Part shown: positions 1 to 5,695 of the stretch, piece after piece
Layout: each line of letters begins with the position of its first letter
How positions within the stretch are numbered: position 1 is the first letter of the stretch
Assembly (NCBI GenBank): GCA_018816605.1
Contig: JAHIVS010000572.1
Coordinates: 1-5,695, forward strand
Origin: Pseudomonadota bacterium
GTDB lineage: Bacteria > Desulfobacterota > Desulfobacteria > Desulfobacterales > Desulfobacteraceae
Direction of reading: 5' to 3'
DNA length: 5,695 nt
Notes under the pieces: generated by a model
Told to the model about the DNA's origin: nothing
Databases searched by the model: none
What the model saw: only the letters and a program-made list of their open reading frames with translations
Translations under genes and position numbers: made by a program

Positions 1-84
1 ATCCAGAATATATCGGACACGATTTTTCAGGCCTATTGGGTGGTCACCCCTGCGGATGGTGAAGATTATTTTGATGGAAAATAA
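1..84 (+). CDS. C-terminal end of an upstream gene, possibly a 2-isopropylmalate/citramalate synthase
   Basis: An open frame enters from the left edge and gives 27 residues before a TAA at 82-84, ending in TPADGEDYFDGK. The fragment is too short for a firm identification. The stretch ISDTIFQAYW matches the end of the regulatory domain of LeuA/CimA-type synthases, as I remember it (VSENIIEASW), without gaps at S, I, A and W, and an acidic/Tyr cluster follows in both. The gene ends 18 nt before leuC on the same strand, and a leuA- or cimA-like gene before leuCD would make pathway sense. Another reading frame is also open across this stretch but would run into leuC, so it is less likely. That a gene ends here is fairly safe. 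Its identity is only a suggestion. Confidence 0.5.
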   Translation: MQNISDTIFQAYWVVTPADGEDYFDGK

Positions 85-102
85 CAAAAGACGGGAGTCA
101 TT

Positions 103-1389
103 ATGGGCAAAACAATTGCACAAAAAATTTTTGAGGCACACCTTGTGGATGAACCCTTCGGGGATGTCTGCGTATTGAAACTGGACAGGGTCTTCTGCCA
201 TGAGATTACGACACCGACAGCCATCCAGGATCTTGTGGCCCGGGGAAAAGACCGGGTGTTTGACCCGGACAAGATCAAGGCGGTTATTGACCATGTCACC
301 CCTGCCAAGGATTCCAAAACAGCGCTCCAGGGTAAAATTCTTCGGCAATGGGCAAAGCGCCATGGGATCAAGGATTTTTTTGATATCGGCAACAACGGCG
401 TCTGCCATGCGATTTTTCCTGAAAAAGGCTTTGTCCGTCCGGGATTTACCATTATTATGGGAGATTCCCACACTTGCACCCATGGGGCATTTGGTGCATT
501 TGCCGCCGGCGTCGGCACCACAGACCTTGAGGTGGGAATTTTAAAAGGGGTTGCAAGCTTTAAACGGCCGGAAACATTCAAGATTGAGATTAAGGGGACC
601 CTCAAGGCCGGTGTCTATGCCAAGGATATTATTCTGGAGGTGATTCGCCGGATTTCCGTGGATGGGGCCACCAATATGGTCATTGAATTTGTTGGAAATG
701 TGGTCGCTGAAATGACCATGGACCAGCGGATGACCCTCTCCAATATGGCGGTGGAAGCCGGTGCCACCAGCGGGATCTGCCTGCCGGACATGACCACGGT
801 CAGCTATTTGTGGCCGTTTATCCAACAGGAGTTCGAAAGCCCGGAAGCGGCCCTGGCAGAATATACCCGGTTTTCATCCGATGGGGATGCGGCGTATGCA
901 AAAACCCAAACCATTGATGTCAGCCAGTTGGAACCTTTGACCACCTTTGGGTTTAAACCCGATAATGTACGTCCCGTGTCCCGGATGGCCGGGACCCGCG
1001 TGGATCAGGTCTATATCGGGTCCTGCACCAACGGCAGGATAGAGGATCTGCGGGTGGCCGCCCAGGTGCTCAAGGGTAAAAAAATCAAAGACACGGTCCG
1101 GGGAATTGTTTCCCCTGCAACGCCCAAGATATTTTCCATGGCACTTGAGGAAGGACTGATTAAGATTTTCATGGATGCCGGATTCTGTGTGACCAATCCC
1201 ACCTGCGGTGCCTGTCTGGGAATGAGCAACGGGGTCCTGGCAGATGGAGAGGTGGCGGCTGCAACCACCAATAGAAACTTCAACGGCCGCATGGGCCGTG
1301 GCGGAATGGTCCACTTGATGAGCCCGGCCACCGCTGCGGCCACCGCTGTCCAGGGTGAAATCACAAACTCATATCTTTTTGTTAATTAG
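103..1389 (+). CDS. leuC: 3-isopropylmalate dehydratase large subunit (aconitase superfamily)
   Basis: This is the catalytic large subunit of isopropylmalate isomerase. With LeuD it interconverts 2- and 3-isopropylmalate through a dehydrated intermediate in cytosolic leucine biosynthesis. At 428 residues it has the length of the short archaeal/bacterial LeuC type (about 420), not the roughly 465-residue E. coli type. The three [4Fe-4S] cysteines are present: C308 in YIGSCTNGR, and C368 and C371 in PTCGACLG. The substrate-binding GDSHTCTHGAFG segment is at 120-131, and SNMAVEAGATSGI lies mid-protein. The ATG is supported by GGAG at 94-97, five nt upstream. LeuD begins nine nt after the TAG stop, so the two are a co-translated pair. 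The same subfamily contains homoaconitase and dimethylmalate dehydratase, so the family call is secure but the substrate is inferred. No frameshift or missing catalytic residue was seen. Confidence 0.95.
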   Translation: MGKTIAQKIFEAHLVDEPFGDVCVLKLDRVFCHEITTPTAIQDLVARGKDRVFDPDKIKAVIDHVTPAKDSKTALQGKILRQWAKRHGIKDFFDIGNNGVCHAIFPEKGFVRPGFTIIMGDSHTCTHGAFGAFAAGVGTTDLEVGILKGVASFKRPETFKIEIKGTLKAGVYAKDIILEVIRRISVDGATNMVIEFVGNVVAEMTMDQRMTLSNMAVEAGATSGICLPDMTTVSYLWPFIQQEFESPEAALAEYTRFSSDGDAAYAKTQTIDVSQLEPLTTFGFKPDNVRPVSRMAGTRVDQVYIGSCTNGRIEDLRVAAQVLKGKKIKDTVRGIVSPATPKIFSMALEEGLIKIFMDAGFCVTNPTCGACLGMSNGVLADGEVAAATTNRNFNGRMGRGGMVHLMSPATAAATAVQGEITNSYLFVN

Positions 1390-1398
1390 GAGCGCCTG

Positions 1399-1923
1399 AT
1401 GAAAAAATTTAAAGGAAAGATCCTGTGCCTGGACCGTTCTGATATCAATACCGATGAAATCATACCCGCCAAATACCTCACCGAGATCGAAAAGAGTGCC
1501 ATGGGGCCCCACCTGCTGGAAGACCTCACCCTGGAGGGCTTTGATGCACAAAAAGATCTAAAAGACATTGCCGTGATCGTCACCCGGGAAAATTTCGGGT
1601 GCGGCTCTTCCAGAGAACATGCCCCCTGGGCCCTTGAGGTAAACGGTGTTTTTGTGGTAATCGCCCAGAGCTTTGCCCGGATTTTCAGACAGAACATGTT
1701 CAATTGCGGCATGCTGGCCATTGCCCTGCCCAAAGAGCAGATCGACCACCTTTTTGAATGCGGCAAGACCGGGGATGCTTTTCTTTCAGTGGATCTTGAA
1801 ACATCAACACTTCAGGTGACCTCCCAGGACAAACCTCTTACCCTGCCGTTTACCATTTCCGAATTTGATAAAACCCTGGTTCGGACGGGCGGGTGGCTTG
1901 AATATGCCGATGCAAATTATTAA
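1399..1923 (+). CDS. leuD: 3-isopropylmalate dehydratase small subunit
   Basis: This is the swivel-domain small subunit that pairs with LeuC to complete the active site and set substrate choice. It has 174 residues, near the usual 160-170 of the short LeuD type and shorter than the roughly 200-residue E. coli form. The N-terminal SDINTDEIIPAKYL (14-27) is the standard opening, and GCGSSREHAPWAL (67-79) is the family signature contributing active-site Ser and Arg. It is followed by SFARIFRQNMFNCG (91-104). The Shine-Dalgarno AGGAG (1388-1392) overlaps the leuC stop codon and lies six nt before the ATG, which suggests coupled translation. The specificity loop after helix 2 reads YLTE (26-29), unlike the YLR-type loops I recall from characterised enzymes, so the exact substrate is not certain. 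The stop overlaps the next gene's ATG. Confidence 0.93.
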   Translation: MKKFKGKILCLDRSDINTDEIIPAKYLTEIEKSAMGPHLLEDLTLEGFDAQKDLKDIAVIVTRENFGCGSSREHAPWALEVNGVFVVIAQSFARIFRQNMFNCGMLAIALPKEQIDHLFECGKTGDAFLSVDLETSTLQVTSQDKPLTLPFTISEFDKTLVRTGGWLEYADANY

Positions 1924-2177
1924 TGGATACCCGGATGACAATTTTCCGAATCCCCCATGATCAATTGAGCAAAGAAGCACTCCAGGGTGTGATAGAGGAA
2001 TTTATCACCCGGGAAAGTACGGATTACGGGGCACGTGAGGTGCCCATGGAAACCAAGGTGCGCCAGGTCTATCAGAGCCTGGTCTCTGGCAATGCCGTCC
2101 TGATTTTTGACGGACAAACCGAGACATGCAATATTTTCCATAAAAATGATCCGTTGATAAAAAAGCGGATGCCGTGA
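1923..2177 (+). CDS. UPF0270 family small protein, YheU-like
   Basis: This is an 84-residue protein of unknown function. It resembles E. coli YheU (UPF0270) along most of its length. IP at 10-11 and the following LS correspond to the family's opening; RESTDYGARE (30-39) corresponds to REGTDYGEHE; METKV (42-46) corresponds to the LEQKV region; SGNAVLIFD (55-63) corresponds to CGEAVLVWS; and TCNIF near the end corresponds to TVNIM. It has no signal peptide or membrane segment, so it is probably cytosolic. The ATG at 1923 overlaps the leuD TAA (TAATG) and has no clear ribosome site, so translation is probably coupled to leuD termination. An in-frame ATG at 1935 would give 80 residues and would sit closer to the family's usual N-terminus; I cannot decide between them. 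The last codons run into a terminator-like hairpin. The family call is good and the role is unknown. Confidence 0.85.
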   Translation: MDTRMTIFRIPHDQLSKEALQGVIEEFITRESTDYGAREVPMETKVRQVYQSLVSGNAVLIFDGQTETCNIFHKNDPLIKKRMP

Positions 2178-2193
2178 CGGCCATGGTCTTTTT
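2160..2193. terminator. Candidate bidirectional intrinsic terminator between convergent genes
   Basis: AAAAAG (2160-2165) can pair with CTTTTT (2188-2193). Inside lies a perfect short hairpin, GCCG-TGA-CGGC (2171-2181), whose loop is the yheU-like stop codon. The A-tract and T-tract flank it symmetrically, so RNA from either strand ends in a hairpin followed by a U-run. This suits two convergent genes with only 18 bp between their stops. The GC stem is only four pairs, with a loosely paired interior, so it may be a weak terminator. Confidence 0.45.
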
Positions 2194-2195
2194 CG

Positions 2196-2669
2196 TCAGC
2201 TTTCCGGGGGGTTCAGCACCACCAGGGATTCCGGATCACGGTCGGCGATCTGATGGGCCACCCTGGCCGGCACAATCTGGAAACTTTCATCAAGTTTGAC
2301 AATGGCCAATTGCCCAAAGCTTAGTTTTTTTGCTATTTCTTCAGTCACAAATAACTTTTTAATTTTCTTGCCCACGGCAAAATAATAGGGTTCATTGTAA
2401 TCTTCCAGGGGCAACCGGTTTGTTTCAATGAGCTGCCGTACCTGTGAGAGGTTTTCAAGCCTTTGTTTTTCTGCATTGAGCTGCAGGTTGAGCTGTATAT
2501 TGTGTTTTTCTTTGGCCAGTTGTTCCTGGCGGGTTTTGTTTTCTTCAGGAGAGGCGCTTTGCCCTTTGTTTTTCTTCCGGTTGGTGTTCTTTTCGTGCCC
2601 GGCCTTCCGGACCTGTTTTTTATTTACAAGTCCGGCTTTCAGGAGCTGGTCTTTAAACGATGTTCCCAT
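2196..2669 (-). CDS. DUF2058 family protein, YaiL-like
   Basis: This 157-residue protein belongs to the DUF2058 family (E. coli YaiL), described in databases as nucleoprotein/polynucleotide-associated; its function is not established. FKDQLLKAGLVNKKQVRK (5-22) matches the family's opening (LQEQLLKAGLV). Residues about 20-75 are very rich in Lys, Glu, Gln and Asn with few hydrophobics, a likely helical or coiled, nucleic-acid-friendly stretch. QVRQLIETNRL (76-86) matches the conserved QVKQLIEMNRI. The C-terminal domain includes IKKLFV (103-108), GQLAIVKL (119-126) and QIVPARVAHQIADRDPES (131-148). It lacks the acidic tail of the roughly 180-residue E. coli protein. The start has a good AGAGGA ribosome site (2675-2680, minus strand) five nt upstream. 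It is probably its own transcription unit. The family call is strong. Confidence 0.88.
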   Translation of the reverse strand: MGTSFKDQLLKAGLVNKKQVRKAGHEKNTNRKKNKGQSASPEENKTRQEQLAKEKHNIQLNLQLNAEKQRLENLSQVRQLIETNRLPLEDYNEPYYFAVGKKIKKLFVTEEIAKKLSFGQLAIVKLDESFQIVPARVAHQIADRDPESLVVLNPPES

Positions 2670-2688
2670 TATGGTCCTCTTTCTTTGG

Positions 2689-2705
2689 TTATGGGGTTAC
2701 CATAA
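2689..2705. promoter_or_regulatory. Inverted repeat upstream of the DUF2058 gene, possible operator
   Basis: TTATGG (2689-2694) and CCATAA (2700-2705) are perfect inverted copies separated by five bases, 20 bp before the DUF2058 start. The right arm covers the proposed -10 box, as an operator might. A third TTATGG lies at 2669-2674, next to the start codon. Such a short palindrome could arise by chance. Confidence 0.25.
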
Positions 2706-2727
2706 TATATCCGGGCCAAGACATCAA
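2699..2727 (-). promoter_or_regulatory. Possible sigma-70-type promoter for the DUF2058 gene
   Basis: On the minus strand TTGATG (2722-2727) and TATGGT (2699-2704) are separated by 17 bases. Each matches the -35 and -10 consensus at four of six positions. A TATATTA run overlaps just upstream of the -10. The position is right for a leader of about 20-25 nt, but the match is modest. Confidence 0.3.
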
Positions 2728-2754
2728 ATCCTTGTGGAAAAATATTTTTTTTGG

Positions 2755-2861
2755 GCAGAGTGCTACCATGGAAACACTGCCATGGGGCAGGCCACCAATA
2801 ATTATTCCAATATTGCCTCAGCCACAGGAGAGACGGAGGCCGTCACCGGAATTTGTGACGG
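2755..2861. other. Gene-free intergenic stretch with clustered stem-loops, possible structured RNA or repeat
   Basis: The 235 bp between the DUF2058 start (2669) and the nadK stop (2905) contains no recognisable gene. Within it several short inverted repeats follow one another: CTGCC-ATGG-GGCAG (2777-2790), two CCATGG palindromes (2766-2771, 2780-2785), CAATA/TATTG (2796-2800, 2811-2815), GCCTC/GAGGC (2815-2819, 2836-2840) and CCGTCAC/GTGACGG (2840-2846, 2855-2861). The last three adjoin, as helices stacked in a folded RNA would. No run of T follows on either strand, so this is not a plain intrinsic terminator. I checked by eye for cobalamin, glycine, c-di-GMP, TPP, SRP, 6S and RNase P signatures and recognised none. 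Either strand could be the transcribed one. Confidence 0.35.
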
Positions 2862-2904
2862 AAGCAAACATCCGGGTGGAAGGTATTGCAAGGGATGTGG
2901 AAAA

Positions 2905-3759
2905 TCAGGTTCTGCCGCCGCTCCATTTGAGCCGGGTTTTCAATACCTTGAAATAGGACTGCTCTTCCAGGGATATCATCTGGAGGGCATTGCGGCTTTT
3001 CTCAATATATATTTTATCCTTGGGATCCATTGCAAACCCCTCCTGACCGTCCAGGGTCAGGATCATATCTTCGGGGCTTCCCTGGAGCTGGATTTCCACC
3101 CGGGTGGTGTCCGGAATAAGCAGGGGGCGGTTGGTCAGGGTAAAAGGACAAATGGGGGTTAAAATAATGGAGGGCACTTCCGGATGCACCACGGGGCCGC
3201 CGGCAGCAAGGGAATAGGCGGTGGATCCTGTGGGCGTTGCCACAATGAGGCCGTCTGCCCTGTAGGTGGTCAGATAGGTGTCATCCAGGTAAACCGCACA
3301 TGAGGCAAGCCGTGACAGGGCCGCCTTGTTGATAACGGCGTCATTGAGGACATCCACGTCAATGATCTGTTCTCCATTTCGTCTCACTTTGATATTCAGC
3401 CGTGTCCGTTCCCGGAGGATATAATCGCCCCTGAACAGTGCGTCAACCGCGCCATGGAGGTTCTCTTCCGTGGTCTCGGCAAGAAATCCCACTTCCCCGA
3501 ATTTTACCCCCATCAAGGGGATTTTTTTGTCTGCGATGAACCGGGAGACACTTAAAAAAGTGCCGTCTCCTCCCAATACAATAAGGCATAAAAGCCCCTC
3601 CAGCAGAGAGGCGTCTGCCGGGTTTCGGGTATCAATTACCATGCATTTGTCCCCCAGCATCCGGACCAGTTCCCGGGCCTTGTTCTGGGCATGGGCTTCG
3701 TTTTTGATGACAATCCCGACGCGCAGGTTTTCCATGGGGGGCTTTCCTTTTGTGTTCAT
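2905..3759 (-). CDS. nadK: NAD kinase
   Basis: This cytosolic enzyme phosphorylates NAD to NADP, using ATP or polyphosphate. It has 284 residues, typical for bacterial NadK (about 270-300). The catalytic GGDGT is at 63-67 with Asp65, the NE/D motif appears as LNDAVI (138-143), and the nucleotide-binding core is RADGLIVATPTGSTAY (167-182) followed by AAGGPVVHP. LTLDGQ (234-239) closes the fold. The segment usually read as PHTL or PHSL is PFTL here, with Phe206 replacing the common His; the rest looks intact. It starts 10 nt after polA on the same strand and is probably cotranscribed with it. The start is uncertain: the first ATG (3759) has only a close AAGAG, whereas the ATG at 3735 (Met9, 276 residues) has AAAGGA nine or ten nt upstream and sits just before the family's usual VGIVIK strand. 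Confidence 0.95.
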   Translation of the reverse strand: MNTKGKPPMENLRVGIVIKNEAHAQNKARELVRMLGDKCMVIDTRNPADASLLEGLLCLIVLGGDGTFLSVSRFIADKKIPLMGVKFGEVGFLAETTEENLHGAVDALFRGDYILRERTRLNIKVRRNGEQIIDVDVLNDAVINKAALSRLASCAVYLDDTYLTTYRADGLIVATPTGSTAYSLAAGGPVVHPEVPSIILTPICPFTLTNRPLLIPDTTRVEIQLQGSPEDMILTLDGQEGFAMDPKDKIYIEKSRNALQMISLEEQSYFKVLKTRLKWSGGRT

Positions 3760-3769
3760 ACGGCTCTTT

Positions 3770-5695
3770 TCAGTGTGCTTGGGCCCAATTGGCGCCGACG
3801 CCGAAATTGACTTTCAGCGGGACTTTAAGGGGGTAAATATTCTCCATGACGCTCCCGGCAAGTGCTATGAGCTGGTCTTTCTCTTGTGCCGGGGTTTCAA
3901 ATATAATTTCATCATGGACCGATAGCAGCATTTTTGAGGCCATCCGGTTTTTAACCAGGGCCGCATCCATTTGAATCATGGCCAGTTTGATCAAATCGGC
4001 GGCACTGCCCTGGATGGGGGTGTTAATGGCGGCCCGCTGGGCAAAGTTTCTCAGATTTGCATTGGAGGACCGAATATCGTCCAGCCGCCGTCTCCGGCCA
4101 AAAAGCGTGGCAACTTCACAGGTTTTTTTGGTCTTTTCAATGGTTTTGTCAATAAACTGCTTTACCCCAGCATAGCGTTTGAAATAATTATCAATATAGG
4201 CTGTGGCCATTTTTCGGCTGATATTCAATTCATTGGAAAGCCGAAACGCACTCATGCCGTAAACAATGCCGAAGTTAATGGCCTTGGCCTGGCTTCTCAA
4301 TTCATCGGTGATAAAGGCCGGGATCACCTGGAAGACTTCAAGGGCGGTCCGGGTGTGGATGTCTTCATCATTGTTAAAGGCCTCAATCAAGATTTCATCC
4401 TCAGCGCAATGGGCCAGGACCCGAAGCTCAATCTGGGAATAATCGGCCGAGATAAGGATGTTTCCTTCTTCCGGAATAAAGGCTTCCCGGATCTGCCGGC
4501 CTTCTTCTTTCCGGATGGGAATATTCTGGAGATTGGGTGTGGAACTGGACAATCTGCCTGTGACCGTTATGGTCTGGTTAAAAGAGGTGTGGATCCGGCC
4601 GGTCTCAGGATGGATTAGTTGGGACAGGGACTCCACATAGGTGGATTTTAGTTTGCCCAGGGTTCTGTAACGGAGCAGCTTGTCCGGCAGTTCATGGGTT
4701 TTGGCAAGCAGGGTCAGCACCTCCACATCCGTGGAATACCCGGTTTTCTTTTTTGTTTTTTTACCGGTGTTCAGGTTGAGCCGTTCAAAAAGAATGACCC
4801 CGAGCTGCTGGGAAGAATTGATATTGAATTCTTCTCCGGCCAGGTCATAGATTTCCTGTTCTAGGGTTTTCATCTCTGCTTCAAAGGTGACGGACAAATG
4901 GGCCAGGACCTTTGGGTCCACTTTGATTCCCTGCATTTCCATTTTTGCCAGTACGCAAATCAGCGGCACCTCGAGGGTTTCCATGAGGTGGGTGAGTTCT
5001 TTGGCCTGGATCCGGCGTTTCAATTCTCCATAGGCCATGAAGGTGAGGTCCGCATCTTCTGCTGCATAATCAACGGCATCTGCAATGGACGTCTCTTCAA
5101 ACCCGACCTGGTTTTTGCCCTTCCCGGTGATCTCCTCGTAGGAAATGGTTTTGTATCCGAAAAGATTCATGGCAATGCTGTCAAGGCTGTGCCCCCGGAC
5201 ACCGGGGGTGAGAAGGTAGGAAGCAATCATGGTGTCAAAGACAATGCCGGCCAGCTCTATCCCGTAGTTGGCCAGAACAATATAGTCGTATTTGATGTTC
5301 TGACCGACTTTCTGGATGTCCGGATTTTCCAGAACTGGTTTGAAAATACGCAGAATCTCCTCTTTTTCCGGCTGAACAATGCCGTTGTCATGGGTATGGG
5401 CAATGGGAATGTAAAATCCGGTGTCCTCCATATAGGAAAAGGAGATGCCGACAAGCTGGGCTTCCATGGGATGCTTGGAGGTGGTTTCGGTGTCAATGGC
5501 AAAAATTTCTTTGTTTTCAAGAACTTTTGCCAGCTTTTCCATTTCATGGACAAGGGTGATCAATTTGTATATTTTTTTTGATTTGTCGGCTTTTTGGGCA
5601 AATTCGGCGGTCAGGTTTTTGAATTCAAGTTCTTTGAACAATTCAAATGCCTTGTGGGTATCAAAGGCAGGAAGTTTGAACGTTTCAATGGGTTC
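3770..5695 (-). CDS. polA: DNA polymerase I, 5' end outside the window
   Basis: The window holds the C-terminal 641 residues of a family A polymerase that fills gaps and replaces RNA primers in replication and repair. Numbering from the window edge, the proofreading 3'-5' exonuclease domain begins near residue 60. It has Asp68 and Glu70 (AIDTETTS), GQNIKYD with Asp137, and YAAEDADLT with Tyr210 and Asp214, so all expected metal ligands are present. The polymerase domain has motif A, ADYSQIELR, with Asp418 and Glu423; motif B, RSQAKAINFGIVYG, with Arg467, Lys471, Phe475 and Tyr479; and motif C, VHDEI, with Asp595 and Glu596. The protein ends NWAQAH, like E. coli NWDQAH. Aligning by eye to the 928-residue E. 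coli enzyme, about 290 N-terminal residues, the 5'-3' exonuclease domain, lie beyond the edge. The frame stays open to 5695, so a TTG at 5641 is internal and not the start. Confidence 0.97.
   Translation of the reverse strand, partial: EPIETFKLPAFDTHKAFELFKELEFKNLTAEFAQKADKSKKIYKLITLVHEMEKLAKVLENKEIFAIDTETTSKHPMEAQLVGISFSYMEDTGFYIPIAHTHDNGIVQPEKEEILRIFKPVLENPDIQKVGQNIKYDYIVLANYGIELAGIVFDTMIASYLLTPGVRGHSLDSIAMNLFGYKTISYEEITGKGKNQVGFEETSIADAVDYAAEDADLTFMAYGELKRRIQAKELTHLMETLEVPLICVLAKMEMQGIKVDPKVLAHLSVTFEAEMKTLEQEIYDLAGEEFNINSSQQLGVILFERLNLNTGKKTKKKTGYSTDVEVLTLLAKTHELPDKLLRYRTLGKLKSTYVESLSQLIHPETGRIHTSFNQTITVTGRLSSSTPNLQNIPIRKEEGRQIREAFIPEEGNILISADYSQIELRVLAHCAEDEILIEAFNNDEDIHTRTALEVFQVIPAFITDELRSQAKAINFGIVYGMSAFRLSNELNISRKMATAYIDNYFKRYAGVKQFIDKTIEKTKKTCEVATLFGRRRRLDDIRSSNANLRNFAQRAAINTPIQGSAADLIKLAMIQMDAALVKNRMASKMLLSVHDEIIFETPAQEKDQLIALAGSVMENIYPLKVPLKVNFGVGANWAQAH

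Noticed and set aside
2740..2755. A-tract/T-tract (AAAAATATTTTTTTT) as a terminator or phase-variable tract.
   Set aside because: It has no GC stem and is not in a coding or promoter spacer position that would make length changes meaningful.
2819..2842. Cobalamin riboswitch B12 box, from the run around CCACAGGAGAGACGG.
   Set aside because: The box is only a loose match, the rest of the cobalamin aptamer core is absent, and no plus-strand gene follows for it to control.
2840..2861. CCGTCAC/GTGACGG hairpin as the nadK intrinsic terminator.
   Set aside because: On the minus strand the hairpin is followed by a C/T-mixed stretch without a U-run, so it does not fit an intrinsic terminator; kept as part of the structured region.
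2428..3162. A 244-codon plus-strand open frame crossing the DUF2058 5' half, the intergenic gap and the nadK 3' end.
   Set aside because: It lies antisense to two well-supported genes over most of its length, has no ribosome site or recognisable domain, and its composition follows from the opposite-strand codons.
4898..5581. A 227-codon plus-strand open frame, and a 215-codon one at 3971-4618, opposite polA.
   Set aside because: They are antisense shadows of a polymerase with intact motifs on the other strand; they resemble no protein family.
5639..5641. TTG as the polA start codon.
   Set aside because: The frame stays open to the window edge with sensible linker residues upstream, and a start here would remove the 5'-3' exonuclease domain that is probably encoded just outside.

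Overview
The window reads as ordinary chromosomal housekeeping DNA from a Gram-negative bacterium. The Desulfobacterota (Desulfobacteraceae-like sulfate reducers) are the best guess. This rests on the style of the LeuC, LeuD and NAD kinase sequences and on the presence of two small families best known from Gammaproteobacteria (UPF0270/YheU and DUF2058/YaiL). The assignment is an inference from remembered family sequences, not from a search. No mobile element, CRISPR array, tRNA or rRNA gene was found.

Left part, plus strand (1-2177): the last 27 codons of an upstream gene, then leuC and leuD, the two subunits of a [4Fe-4S] 3-isopropylmalate dehydratase, then a small UPF0270/YheU-type gene whose ATG overlaps the leuD stop (TAATG). 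Gaps are 18 nt, 9 nt and an overlap, so this looks like one operon. The upstream tail weakly resembles the C-terminus of the 2-isopropylmalate/citramalate synthase family. That would make the order synthase, leuC, leuD. No leuB is visible.

Middle (2178-2904): the plus-strand operon meets a minus-strand DUF2058 gene convergently, with 18 bp between stop codons. A compact A-tract/hairpin/T-tract here could terminate both transcripts. Upstream of DUF2058 lies a 235-bp stretch with no convincing gene. It holds a weak promoter, an inverted repeat over its -10 box and a cluster of short stem-loops (2755-2861). It is the least explained part of the window.

Right part, minus strand (2905-5695): nadK (NAD kinase) lies 10 bp downstream of polA (DNA polymerase I), apparently cotranscribed. 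polA runs off the right edge. The proofreading exonuclease and polymerase domains are present with all expected catalytic residues, while the 5'-3' exonuclease domain lies outside.

I see no clear undescribed system. The best leads are the structured intergenic region, the unusual specificity loop of LeuD, and the translationally coupled YheU-type protein in a leucine-type operon.
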